Below, in pieces: positions 1 through 9,475 of a stretch of DNA of 64,000 nt. This DNA comes from Lacipirellula parvula. GTDB taxonomy: Bacteria; Planctomycetota; Planctomycetia; Pirellulales; Lacipirellulaceae. Made by a program: the position numbers and the translations under genes. Numbering within the stretch: position 1 is the first letter of the stretch; every line of letters begins with the position of its first letter. The notes under the pieces were generated by a model. That model searched no databases, was not told the DNA's origin, and saw nothing but the letters and a program-made list of their open reading frames with translations. Where the stretch lies: positions 2,710,501-2,774,500 of the forward strand of contig NZ_AP021861.1 of NCBI RefSeq assembly GCF_009177095.1, in the 5' to 3' direction.

Positions 1-3000
1 GGAGAACCGGAGTTGATCGTAATCGTCTGAGCGCCCGGCTTGATGTTGGCAAGCGCGATCGCTTCGCGTAGGGAGAGATTTCCGCTGCTATAATCCAGAT
101 CGATCACGTCAGAAGTCGTGCTGACGAGGAGAGAGGTCGGAATTGAGGCAAGGTTCGGCGATTCGTAGGCGCCAATATCCACCCATTTGTCGAGCGTTGC
201 GTCATTCAAAGCGTGTACTTCTCGACCGAAACCGGCTCCGCGCTGATCAGTAACGACGAGGCCCCCGAAACGCACTTCTCCAAGTCCAACGCGACTGCCG
301 CCGTTGTTGTCGGTGATCTTGATGTGCACCGCGTTTGCAACGACGGAACTGATTGATAGCTTCTCGCGTCCGCCGCTAAGCCCGTGCGTATGCGTGTACG
401 TCGTGGCAGCGCCAAACGTGTCTCCGCCGTCAGTCGAGAACGAGATCTCGAGAGTTCTGGCGTCGACGGCGAACGTCGGATGGTCCCACAGATAGATTTC
501 CTTCAACAAACTCAGGTCATCGAACTTGAATATGAATTCTGGCGGTGCGCCTCCCGAATTATAGTAATCGGTCGTGCGGTCGAATGACTGCCATGAAGCC
601 GAGCCAGTTGAGTCGACATGTGCAAATTCACCAAAAACATCAGCGACAAACGGCTCGCTTGTTACAGCAACGTTGCCAACCCGTTTGAGTCCGGTACGAT
701 TGGTCAAGTTGTACGGCGTCGAATAAAAGTCGGTGACGTCAGTCAATTCATGAGTCGATTTGATCCCTACGACGCCGTAGCCGCCCGCGTCGATGGCGGA
801 GCTTGCCGTACTGACCGCTTGAACAAGAGTTGTGCCGCCGTAGTCTCCCAATGCCCTGAGGCCGACGGGCGTCGCTCCTAGGCCGATCTGATTGGACCGT
901 ACGCCGTTCGAAAGCGGGAATTGCAGAGGGGACGGATAAACTGGCGCTACGCCGATGATATTGTACGAGCTCTCGGCGTGGATATTTCCAGGATCAGCGA
1001 ACCATACGTCGTGCGTGTATGCATAGTTGGTGGCGGCGCCGCCCGTGGGGACAGGCAAGAACTGCGAGTAGCCCACGTATCCGTCAGTGTCTGGGCTGGA
1101 AGGAGTCCGCGTCAGCACTCCTTGGGCCGTGTTGCCGGCGATGAGCGTGTTGAGCAGCTTCGCAGCGGCGTGCGTTCGCTTGCGATAATCGACATGATAG
1201 TCCTTATAAGGAATAATGTAAGAGGCGTCGACCCACAAGCCGCCGCCCTGATTCTTCGCGACGTTTCCTGAGATCGTTGAATTTACGATGAGTAATTCAT
1301 CGTCTTCGTTAAAGTCGACGGCGTAGATCCCCCCGCCATTCAACTCAGCGTAGTTTCCGGAAACAGTGCTGTTGATAAGCTCGAGAGTCGCGCTCTCGAC
1401 GACGATGCCGCCTCCTGAACCGGAGGTATTCGAATTCCCAGTAATCGAACTTCCGGTGATTCGTGCGTGCACATCGCCTTCGAGCTGCACGCCTCCCGCT
1501 GTCGCTTGGAAAGGAGCGCCGCCGCCGCCTTTGGCGATATTATCAGCGATAGTGCTGTCTTCAATAGAGACTTGGTAGGTCGGGCCTGCCGGACGATCGA
1601 CTCGCACGCCGATCACTCCGCCGCCTACCGAGGTCTTGTGCTGGTGGCTACCCCCATCCTCGCTCATCATGTTTCCCGAAATCGTCGACCGGCGAATCGC
1701 CAGCGACGCCGGGGCGCCAATCGTGAAAGCAGGGTAATAGCGCTCGTCCTCTGGTGGAAAATCGGGGAATAGATGGTTTGGAAGATCGTAGTCCTCGCCG
1801 TCTAGCGCGTCGGGCTCGAAGACGATCCGCTCCTCGGTATCTCCGAAGAGCGTTTCCAAAGTGATCACCGAATTAACTCCGACGTGATTTGCGGCGAAGC
1901 TGGAATCCTCGATAGCAACCTGACCGCCGTCGCGGGCGTAAATAATGCCTAGGCCGATATTCCGCTGAAACGTACTGTGCTGAACGAGCAATGATGAATC
2001 AATGACGTTGATCATTCCGGGCGTACCCTTGTCCGAGTAGTTGTCCTCAAACACCGAGTTTTTAATGTCAACATTCGCGCGGAACATATCGATAATTGCG
2101 CGTTCTTCTACCCAGCCTTTGTCGGGATCGCCTAGAGGACGCTCCATTTCAAATTCGCGCGGAAGATTCTTTGTGAAGAGAACTCCATCGAACGTAACGT
2201 TGGCGTAAGCTGCGGCGATCGTACCGGCCGTCATGTGATCGTACGTGAAGTCATTGTCATCTAGCACATTGAGCCCAGCGAAGTTGAATGATGCACCGCC
2301 GTTTCCGATAAACTGGCTGTCGGTGATCGTCGCGTTGATCTTGCCTACCGTATTGCCGCGAAGCCCGATTCCTTTGCCGTAAGAGAAGGTAGAGCCTTCA
2401 ATCACTACGGAAATATCGTCGCTTCCCCAATGCTCGACGTGGACGCCCCCCAGATATGAAGTGGCATTTTGGTCGGTGTAAGACTCTGTCGGCGCTACAT
2501 ACTCGCCCGAGACGGAGTCAAGGATCGTAAGATTTCGGCTCGCGAAGATGTCGTCGGACACTCTATCGCTGTAGAGGCTTACCGAGTCAGAGAAACGTCC
2601 GCTTCGGTTGCGCTTAAACGTCGATCCCTGAACGAAGAGATCGCCCGTTGCGTAAATCGCGCCGCCACGGCCATTGCGGACATGTTCATCGTCTCCGTCG
2701 CCGTCGACGTCACGCGCGTCGCCATACCGCGATGCGCTGTTTTCCAAGAATGTCATGCCATACAGGTAGAGCTCGTCGGCATTGGTCGAAATTGCTCCGC
2801 CGTCGCCGTCGATGTCGCCGCCTGTCAACGTGAGACCGGCGAATATCACCGATTCGCTACTGGCGAGAACAGTAAAAATACGACTGCCATCGCCGTAGGC
2901 AGCGCGTTCCTGCGGCGTTGTTAAATCATACTGCTGCGTGCCCAGAGGAGTGGGATCGTACGCCTTGATCGTGATTCCATTCACTAAGTTTTGGGCCGCG

Positions 3001-6000
3001 ATAACCAACGATTTAGAAATGATCAGATCGCCAAGGGGACCCAGTTCAATTGTTCCGCCATCCAACTCGGGCGCGAATCCAATTACCTCTCCGGGCGCTG
3101 CGCGCAGAACCGCCTCGCGCAGCGATAGCTTCGCGCTGCCGCCATTTTCGTCGATCAGCGTGTCAACGATAAGCGTCGGTTGCAGCGAAAATTCATACGC
3201 GCCGACATCGATGGTCGTGTAGCCATCGAAATCGCCGTCTTCGCGGCGTTCGCGGCCGCGCTGATCGACGATTATGCTGCTGGCCGCTGCATTGCTGCCG
3301 CCATCGATGGCGATACTGCCAGGCAGGAGGGCGTGAGTGGGCGTGGAACCTCCGTAATTTCCTAGCGGGCTCAGCTTGATTTGATCGGCGCTGACGCCGG
3401 TGATATTCGTATCGCCGCCCAATGGAAATATTCCGGAAACTACTTCTCCAATCAAATTATTAACGCTGGCAACGCTGTAGGAATTGTTGGCGCCCACCAT
3501 CCCGATATCGGCGCTGGCAAGTACGCCATCATTCTTCGTTGCGTTACGCGCGACAATTGAATTCACGAATTTTGGGATCGAGTCTCCGCCCAGCGTGATT
3601 CCGCCAATTTCAACGCCGGCGTCATTGTCATCGACGTCGGCGATATTATCGACAATGGTGACGTTCGTGAACGTTCCGTTGAACGCATATAGATAGACGC
3701 CCGCCGCAGTGCCGTCGCTGGTGTTGCCGGATATCGTTACATTTCGAATCGTGCCCCCGCCGTACCGAACGTCAAGCGCCGGGCCGCCGGAATTGTTGAT
3801 GATAGCGCTGTCAATAATCGTCGGGCTGTACCAGGCGAAGACGCCTCCGCCGGAGTTTCCTTCGACGATCACTCGATCTAGGGTTAGCGCGGCCATGCCG
3901 GTCGAATTAATGACGGCGCCATTGTTGCCGCCAGTTAACCGCACTCCCCGAATAGTCGTTGTGAAAGGATCGAGTCCGGAAGCGACGACGCTAAAGACTC
4001 GGCTGCGCCCTTGCGCGTTGATCGTCAAATTTTGAGCGCCGGGGCCTTCAATCGTGACGCCGTCGATCGTTAACTCGCCCTGAGTTAGTAGAATTTCACC
4101 AGACAGGTCCGGCGAGAAGCGTATTACGTTTTGCCCGGGGGTCTTGCGCGCCAGGAGCAGGGCGCCGCGAAGCGTTAGTTTTCCATACTCTGCCGGCCCG
4201 TCGGCAGTTGTATTGACAATGAACTCGGATTGATACTCAACGGCGCCGATGTCGGAAACACTAACGCCTACGCCAGCGATATCGGCGCGGGGAAGTCCTC
4301 GCTGGTCGGTTGGCGATGCGACAAGATCGCTTCCGGCGTCGACTGCTGGACTTGTAGGCAGCAGGGCGTGAGTTCTGGTGGACCCGCCGTAAAAGTCCAA
4401 AGGTGCAAGACCGTCTGCTTCTCCAGACGCAAGAATTTTGTTGCCGTCGACTCCGCTGCTTAGGCCTCCATAGCCCCCGTTGTAGCCAATAAGGTTGTGG
4501 TTGCTTCCCGCGGCGAAATTCAAAGGACCGACGTTACTGGGCGTCGCTGGATTCAGCGTACTGTTACCAGCGATAATCGTGTTCTCAGCGCGAATGAAGT
4601 TATTCGCGCCGAAGCTCGCGCCGGACGTCACTCCACCGCCAATAGCTGCGGAATTCTTCGAAATTGTTACGTTGCGAAGAAGATCCTGGTTGAAGTCGCC
4701 GTCAATTCGCCAAAGGTAGATGCCGCCTCCCTTTCCCGAGCTGCCAAGCACTTGATTACCCGATACTGTGCTGTTCGATATCGTGAACGCGCTGCTGTAG
4801 AGATTGTAGTAGCCGTTCCGCTGAGAAATACCGCCGCCCAGGCCGTTAGTTGAAACGGTTACTTTGTTGTCTGAAATTTCAGAGTCTTCAATATGCAACC
4901 AGCCATACGAGTCGATGCCGCCGCCGTTATATAAGGCTTCGTTACCCGTGATGCGAGACTTTCGCAGCGTCAGCGTGCCCCAGAAAGAAATAGCTCCTCC
5001 TGTTCCCGCTTTGCCTTTGGTTATAGTGAGCCCTTCAATATCTGCGTCCCCGTCACCGATCATTACGCCGGTCTTGTTCGCACCGCTAATCGTGAGCAGA
5101 TCGGCGCCAGGACCTAGTAGATGAACGGAACTCAAGGTCAACGGATCCGGATCGGTCCCCACGTCACTGCCGTCGTAGGCGAGAGTAATCGTTGCGGGGC
5201 CATGGGCAAACAGATCGCTGCTGAACGAGATCGTTTCCGTCCCCGGCGTGTAGTAAGCAAGTATTAGGGCCTGGCGAAGACTCATCTTGCCTGCCGAGAC
5301 GTCTGCGTCGGCCAGCGTCGTGACGATGAAGTCAGGCAGATATTCAAAGGCGCCGATATCGGCGATGGCGTTAAGTACGCCGGGGAAATCGTAGCGGGGT
5401 AGGCCGCGCTGATCGAGTGCTCCCGCCTCAACGTCATTTCCAGCATCGATAGCAGGACTCGTCGGCAGCAGCGCATGCGACTTCGTGGGGCCGCCAAAAT
5501 CTGACAACTCAGTCAGCTGCGGATCCTTCAGCGCTGTTTCGCTGCCAACTTGATTGCCGTCGACGCCGTCTCTCAAGCCACTATGACGAGCTTCGCCAAT
5601 CAAATGAGTCGATTGCTGAAGGCCAAGAATATTGTTCGAACTGTGATTGGTAGGCGTGCCGGCGATGTTTCCCCAGATATCGCGATACTCCGAACTACTC
5701 GACTGATTGCCGGCAATGATCGAGTTATGCACGGTAATCGGCGAGCCATAAACGTTGTGCACCCCGCCGGCGACTCCTCCAGAAACACTAGCGCGATTGT
5801 TGTAGATCGTGCTTTGAACGATGTAGACGCTTGTGGTGGCGCTGTCGACGCGAATGCCGCCGCCACTAGCGGACGAGTTGCCCGAGATGGTGCTAGTGCT
5901 GATCTTTATTGGGGCGTTGGCCGATCCAGCGACGATTATGCCGCCTCCTTTGCCAGCATTCGCCTGGTTTAAGGCGATGTTATTGGAGATCGTGCTGCCA

Positions 6001-7880
6001 ATAATCTCGAGAAATCCGCCGTCGCCAATTACAGCATTGATGCCACCGGCGTCCGTCGCTCGATTGCCGTCGACGGTGCTGTTGACGAGGCGTAGCGCGG
6101 CGTCATTTCGACCAGCGAAGTTACGGGTGACGATGCCGCCGCCGACACTGCTTGTGCTCCCGCTCCACGTCGCCTGATTGTTGACGATAGCCGTCGCATC
6201 GAGAGTGAGGCGTCCCCAATTGAGAATACCAGCGGCTTCGGTGACCCCGCCGCCGCCCGTTATCGTCAATCCGCTGATCGTCGCTTCGACCCCCGGAGCG
6301 ACCACGAGGACGCGGTGGGCGCCGGTGGATTTAACAGAAAAGCGACTCGCTCCCGGACCGACGATGGCCACGTTGCCGTCGACTTGAAGTTCCCCTAACG
6401 ACGTCGTGAGCGTTCCATTGATTAGTGCATCGTCAATTTTAATCTGCTCAGTTCCCGCTAGGTCCCGAGATTTGGCCAGCGCTTCGCGCAGAGTTAGGTC
6501 GCTTGACGTAGCGGTCGTGCTGTTGCGATCGATCGCATTGTTGACGAGTAACGTCAGCGAGTCGTCAGCCTCGAAGGCGCCGATGTCCGAGTTTCTACCG
6601 AGGCCGTTCGTGACGGGCATATCGAATGCGCGCGAGTGCCCTCTTTGATCGATCGCACCGGCGATCAGATCGCTTGCTCTATCGATAGCGGTGCTTGTAT
6701 TATTCAGCGCATGCGTTTTGGTTGAGCCGCCGTAGTAGTCTAGAGGGGCCAGCTTAGGATCGACCCATAAGGTCGACGTCCCAACTTGGTTGTCGGCGCC
6801 AGTGAGCGTAGCGCCCCCCCACCCTGAGCCGAAGATGTTGTAAGAGCTGCTGACATCGAGATTACCGGCAACGTCGATACGCGTACCGGCATGATTTTTG
6901 TTCTCGGCGACGATCGAATTGTGGAGTATCGGCGCGACAGTGTTATTCAGTCGCTGTAATCCGCCGCTTTCGTTGCCAACGTTATAGGCGATCGTGGAAT
7001 TGACAATGGTGATCGGCGTCAGGCTGTTCTGCATTCGAATGCCCCCGGTGTAGAGCGCTCGATTGCCGGAGAACGTACTATTGGAGATTTGAATGGAACC
7101 TGTATTAGTGCCGTCGATAGTTATGGCGCCCCCAGCGGAGTAGGTGAGGGTCTCGAGCCCTAAGCCAACGTTGTTGGAAACAGTGCTGGAGTCAATCACG
7201 ACTACGCCGCCGCCCACGCTGAGGTAGAGGCCGCTGCCATGCGTGGCTCTATTATCGTCGATGGTGCTGTTAATCACCCTAAGCGACGCAATGTTGCTCG
7301 CCCCGTTCTGGGTTAGCGCGCCGCCGCCGAAGCCGCCTGGACTCGTCGTATTGCCAGTGATCACAACGCTGTCGAGCGTGAGGTCGCCGTTGTTGAGTAC
7401 GCCGCCGCCAGTAAGGACGTTGCCACCGCCGGTGATCTTCAGATCCTCGAGCTTTGCAGTGACTCCAGCGCTGACCAAGAAGACTCGGCTTGAGCCGCCC
7501 GCGTTGATCGTTAACTTGTCAGCGCCCGGGCCGATGATTTCGACGTCGCTGCTAACGACGAGCTGCTGCGCCGACGCCAACGACAGCACGCCGCTCAAAC
7601 CGCTCATGTCGATGACGTCTTTGTCGCTCTCGCCGTCCGCTGCGGCGTGAGCGAGTGCCTCTCTCAAGCTCCACAAGTTATCCGTAGTGGTCCCCGCGAC
7701 GGCCACATCCGCCAGCGTCGTGATCGTGTAGGTGTCGCCTGCCAGCATCTGCCGCGTTTCAAGCGACTCGATGCGAGACTGCCTTCCCCATGACGTCACT
7801 TGTCGCTTCTGGCGCCTTACGACTCGCCGATAACCCAACTTCGCGAGAACTTTATTCCAGCATGACGGGTGGTGGCGCAT
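1..7880 (-). CDS. Giant secreted parallel beta-helix surface protein (choice-of-anchor Q type), 3' end outside the window
   Basis: One open frame of 2626 codons runs from an ATG at 7880 to the window edge without a stop, so the protein is incomplete. After about 30 basic residues comes ESLETRQMLAGD, the LEPR-XLL-like N-terminal signature of large exported planctomycetal proteins. Then follow repeated modules that begin with a CSLREA-like motif (near residues 72, 463, 867, 1239, 1585 and 2602; the first is WSLREAL) and end in a D/N-Y/F-GG-x-T-x-x-x-ALL motif with DQRG and IGAxE (plus-strand 838, 3350, 4387, 5490, 6728). Between them are many short N-S/T-x-I-x-x-N rungs, as expected for a right-handed beta-helix. 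The last full module is about 1000 residues, against 350-400 for the others. Near residues 2413-2547 it carries a discoidin-like (F5/8 type C) insertion. Likely an adhesin or cell-surface protein; the ligand is unknown. A weak AAGG lies 8 nt before the ATG. Confidence 0.85.
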   Translation of the reverse strand, partial: MRHHPSCWNKVLAKLGYRRVVRRQKRQVTSWGRQSRIESLETRQMLAGDTYTITTLADVAVAGTTTDNLWSLREALAHAAADGESDKDVIDMSGLSGVLSLASAQQLVVSSDVEIIGPGADKLTINAGGSSRVFLVSAGVTAKLEDLKITGGGNVLTGGGVLNNGDLTLDSVVITGNTTSPGGFGGGALTQNGASNIASLRVINSTIDDNRATHGSGLYLSVGGGVVVIDSSTVSNNVGLGLETLTYSAGGAITIDGTNTGSIQISNSTFSGNRALYTGGIRMQNSLTPITIVNSTIAYNVGNESGGLQRLNNTVAPILHNSIVAENKNHAGTRIDVAGNLDVSSSYNIFGSGWGGATLTGADNQVGTSTLWVDPKLAPLDYYGGSTKTHALNNTSTAIDRASDLIAGAIDQRGHSRAFDMPVTNGLGRNSDIGAFEADDSLTLLVNNAIDRNSTTATSSDLTLREALAKSRDLAGTEQIKIDDALINGTLTTSLGELQVDGNVAIVGPGASRFSVKSTGAHRVLVVAPGVEATISGLTITGGGGVTEAAGILNWGRLTLDATAIVNNQATWSGSTSSVGGGIVTRNFAGRNDAALRLVNSTVDGNRATDAGGINAVIGDGGFLEIIGSTISNNIALNQANAGKGGGIIVAGSANAPIKISTSTISGNSSASGGGIRVDSATTSVYIVQSTIYNNRASVSGGVAGGVHNVYGSPITVHNSIIAGNQSSSSEYRDIWGNIAGTPTNHSSNNILGLQQSTHLIGEARHSGLRDGVDGNQVGSETALKDPQLTELSDFGGPTKSHALLPTSPAIDAGNDVEAGALDQRGLPRYDFPGVLNAIADIGAFEYLPDFIVTTLADADVSAGKMSLRQALILAYYTPGTETISFSSDLFAHGPATITLAYDGSDVGTDPDPLTLSSVHLLGPGADLLTISGANKTGVMIGDGDADIEGLTITKGKAGTGGAISFWGTLTLRKSRITGNEALYNGGGIDSYGWLHIEDSEISDNKVTVSTNGLGGGISQRNGYYNLYSSAFTISNSTVSGNQVLGSSGKGGGIYLWRIDGDFNQDLLRNVTISKNSAAIGGGVTSGASFGANNFIRAENTIIAGNSTLNPATPSNVGPLNFAAGSNHNLIGYNGGYGGLSSGVDGNKILASGEADGLAPLDFYGGSTRTHALLPTSPAVDAGSDLVASPTDQRGLPRADIAGVGVSVSDIGAVEYQSEFIVNTTADGPAEYGKLTLRGALLLARKTPGQNVIRFSPDLSGEILLTQGELTIDGVTIEGPGAQNLTINAQGRSRVFSVVASGLDPFTTTIRGVRLTGGNNGAVINSTGMAALTLDRVIVEGNSGGGVFAWYSPTIIDSAIINNSGGPALDVRYGGGTIRNVTISGNTSDGTAAGVYLYAFNGTFTNVTIVDNIADVDDNDAGVEIGGITLGGDSIPKFVNSIVARNATKNDGVLASADIGMVGANNSYSVASVNNLIGEVVSGIFPLGGDTNITGVSADQIKLSPLGNYGGSTPTHALLPGSIAIDGGSNAAASSIIVDQRGRERREDGDFDGYTTIDVGAYEFSLQPTLIVDTLIDENGGSAKLSLREAVLRAAPGEVIGFAPELDGGTIELGPLGDLIISKSLVIAAQNLVNGITIKAYDPTPLGTQQYDLTTPQERAAYGDGSRIFTVLASSESVIFAGLTLTGGDIDGDGGAISTNADELYLYGMTFLENSASRYGDARDVDGDGDDEHVRNGRGGAIYATGDLFVQGSTFKRNRSGRFSDSVSLYSDRVSDDIFASRNLTILDSVSGEYVAPTESYTDQNATSYLGGVHVEHWGSDDISVVIEGSTFSYGKGIGLRGNTVGKINATITDSQFIGNGGASFNFAGLNVLDDNDFTYDHMTAGTIAAAYANVTFDGVLFTKNLPREFEMERPLGDPDKGWVEERAIIDMFRANVDIKNSVFEDNYSDKGTPGMINVIDSSLLVQHSTFQRNIGLGIIYARDGGQVAIEDSSFAANHVGVNSVITLETLFGDTEERIVFEPDALDGEDYDLPNHLFPDFPPEDERYYPAFTIGAPASLAIRRSTISGNMMSEDGGSHQHKTSVGGGVIGVRVDRPAGPTYQVSIEDSTIADNIAKGGGGAPFQATAGGVQLEGDVHARITGSSITGNSNTSGSGGGIVVESATLELINSTVSGNYAELNGGGIYAVDFNEDDELLIVNSTISGNVAKNQGGGLWVDASYIIPYKDYHVDYRKRTHAAAKLLNTLIAGNTAQGVLTRTPSSPDTDGYVGYSQFLPVPTGGAATNYAYTHDVWFADPGNIHAESSYNIIGVAPVYPSPLQFPLSNGVRSNQIGLGATPVGLRALGDYGGTTLVQAVSTASSAIDAGGYGVVGIKSTHELTDVTDFYSTPYNLTNRTGLKRVGNVAVTSEPFVADVFGEFAHVDSTGSASWQSFDRTTDYYNSGGAPPEFIFKFDDLSLLKEIYLWDHPTFAVDARTLEISFSTDGGDTFGAATTYTHTHGLSGGREKLSISSVVANAVHIKITDNNGGSRVGLGEVRFGGLVVTDQRGAGFGREVHALNDATLDKWVDIGAYESPNLASIPTSLLVSTTSDVIDLDYSSGNLSLREAIALANIKPGAQTITINSGS

Positions 7881-7928
7881 TGCTAAAACCTTGTTATTGG
7901 CCGACTTGAGCTGACTAGACGCGGCGTT

Positions 7929-7965
7929 GCGGCATATGCACTGGCTGAGACGTCAGCCATGCCGC
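7929..7965 (-). promoter_or_regulatory. Two-tier hairpin in the leader of the giant surface-protein gene
   Basis: TGGCTGA (7942-7948) and TCAGCCA (7953-7959) form a perfect 7-bp stem with a GACG loop. Directly outside it, GCGGCA (7929-7934) pairs with TGCCGC (7960-7965), leaving a 7-nt one-sided bulge. It lies about 50 nt before the start codon at 7880, so it could affect translation or mRNA stability. No T-run follows, so a terminator is unlikely. The function is inferred. Confidence 0.4.
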
Positions 7966-8373
7966 GAAAGAAATGCGTCGATTCGACGGAATCGCAAGAT
8001 ATGCAGATCCGCCTTCAACAGCGTGCAAACTAGATAGGGCAGAATGCAGCAAGGGGTAATTGCTACTAAGGGCGTCGAAACTGACGTTATCCGCCCCGCA
8101 ATCGATCAGACATTCCTACATCTTTAGGCAAATAGCCATTAAAATCAGAGTATGCCAACAAATCTCGCACCGATCGCCAGTTAAGCGTGCGCCGGAAATG
8201 CGACCTTGAAGTTTGCACCATGCCGTTTCCTCAGCAGGTGGCGAATTCGCGAAGTGACGCATCACGGTATGCGCCCTCCCGCTGGCAAAAGCGGGCTCGC
8301 ACTGATTCAACTGGTATGTTCTTTGTCAGCACGCCTCTAGATTGCAGTTCAGCTGATCTCTTAACCGACGGCG

Positions 8374-8402
8374 ATTGTAATGGGAAAAAAACCACATTTC
8401 AA
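8374..8402 (-). promoter_or_regulatory. Candidate sigma70-type promoter for the giant surface protein
   Basis: On the minus strand TTGAAA (8402-8397) is followed by a 17-nt spacer and TACAAT (8379-8374). An AT-rich stretch (8403-8425) lies upstream of the -35 and resembles an UP element. Transcription would begin near 8367 and give a leader of about 490 nt to the ATG at 7880. This is a sequence match only. Confidence 0.35.
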
Positions 8403-8821
8403 GAACCATTTTTTATAAATAGGCGTGACACTACGATCGCCACTAAGCCGTCTGACTTGAAGCTTTAAATATGGAATTTTGAACAACTTGGAGGATTCGC
8501 AAGGTCCAGATGCCTGAGCTGGCTTCCTGTTGCGATCATCGACGTTTCTGGAAGCGGGCTCGGATTACATTTGCTCAGTAATGCTGCCGTTCTCCATTTC
8601 AAATTGATTGAGGCTTTTGTAGTCCGTCATTCAGTGAAGGCGTACCGGAGTGTTGAGTCCTTGGCTTAGTTTGCCACTCTGCCGGTCGCGTTCCCTAGCC
8701 TTGGGCTTGCGCTGCCACGACTAACCGGCTACAGCGGCGATATTTGCAAAGACATAGAGCGAGCTAAGTACAGTGGCACAAGTTTCGCGCCCCTAGCGGC
8801 GCGTAGGCGTGCTGATGATGT

Positions 8822-9105
8822 TCACCAGGGTTTACCGAATACTTGCTGACCGGGGTCCACTTCATTGCCAGCGACAAATTGTTGGCAGCGAAGGCTCGCC
8901 ATAGCGGTCGTCGCCAATGACGGCAGCGGCCCCGGCGTCGGTTTGTCGACTTCGCTCGCGGGCAGTTTTAGTAGCGGTGGCCCGCTGGCTAACTCGGGAC
9001 GATGAACTCGTCGTTCGACCAATGGGCGTGCAGCAGTTCGCCCAGGCGCAAGCCTGAGACCGTGGCCGGATCATGTGCTCTTCGGCCTTTGTTAGCTGTC
9101 GGCAT
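8822..9105 (-). pseudogene. Probable remnant of a planctomycetal tyrosine recombinase
   Basis: One minus-strand frame (9105-8989) contains SGLRLGELLHAHWSND, which resembles the first catalytic-Arg region of tyrosine recombinases (SGLRLxExLxLxW in planctomycetal integrases). It ends at a TAG. A one-base shift restores a second frame reading ELASGPPLLKLP, then EVDKPTPGPLP and a terminal QVFGKPW. These parallel the following integrase segment, in which a DLSG-P-LRIP motif, a K-rich turn, LLP and a GRVF-type motif occur in that order. The downstream HxxR and Tyr regions are absent. I read this as a decayed, frameshifted fragment. Only short motifs support it, so a chance match is possible. Confidence 0.35.
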
Positions 9106-9475
9106 TCAGCGGCCCCCAAGAGCTTTTGCTGCAACCCGTGAAGGGCCTCGCTGTTGGCGACGTCGCCGAGCCTCGACGCCTTTCGCGACTCCACGCGGAG
9201 CGTCCGCAAGGGCGTGGAGTTTTTCCAGCAATTTGCTAAGCCGATAACTGAGGCGCATGAGCAGCAAGCGGGGCTGCGATTCAAGCCGAAGTGGATAGGC
9301 GCCGCTGCCGCGCAAGAAGAGTTGGCGGCTGCGAGAAGGTTTGAGGGGCTTTTAAATTAGTCAAATCGCCAATGAGTCAAATTGATCGCGCGTGAAAATG
9401 TTCTGATTGGGGGCCATTTGGTTTCCGACACACTGTCGCCTCTCGTACGCTGAATCGCTCCTTAAACGCTCGTCG

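Larger units (their letters stand above)
7881..9475. other. Gene-poor 1.6-kb stretch between the surface protein and malic enzyme
   Basis: Apart from the promoter and hairpin near 7.9-8.4 kb and the probable recombinase remnant at 8.8-9.1 kb, no convincing gene is visible. The short open frames here lack recognisable motifs, planctomycetal codon preference or a ribosome binding site. Base composition is more AT-rich around 8380-8480. Confidence 0.5.

Noticed and set aside
8116-8468. Short frames in the leader of the surface protein
   Set aside because: No codon bias or motif, and they lie within the AT-rich promoter and leader region.
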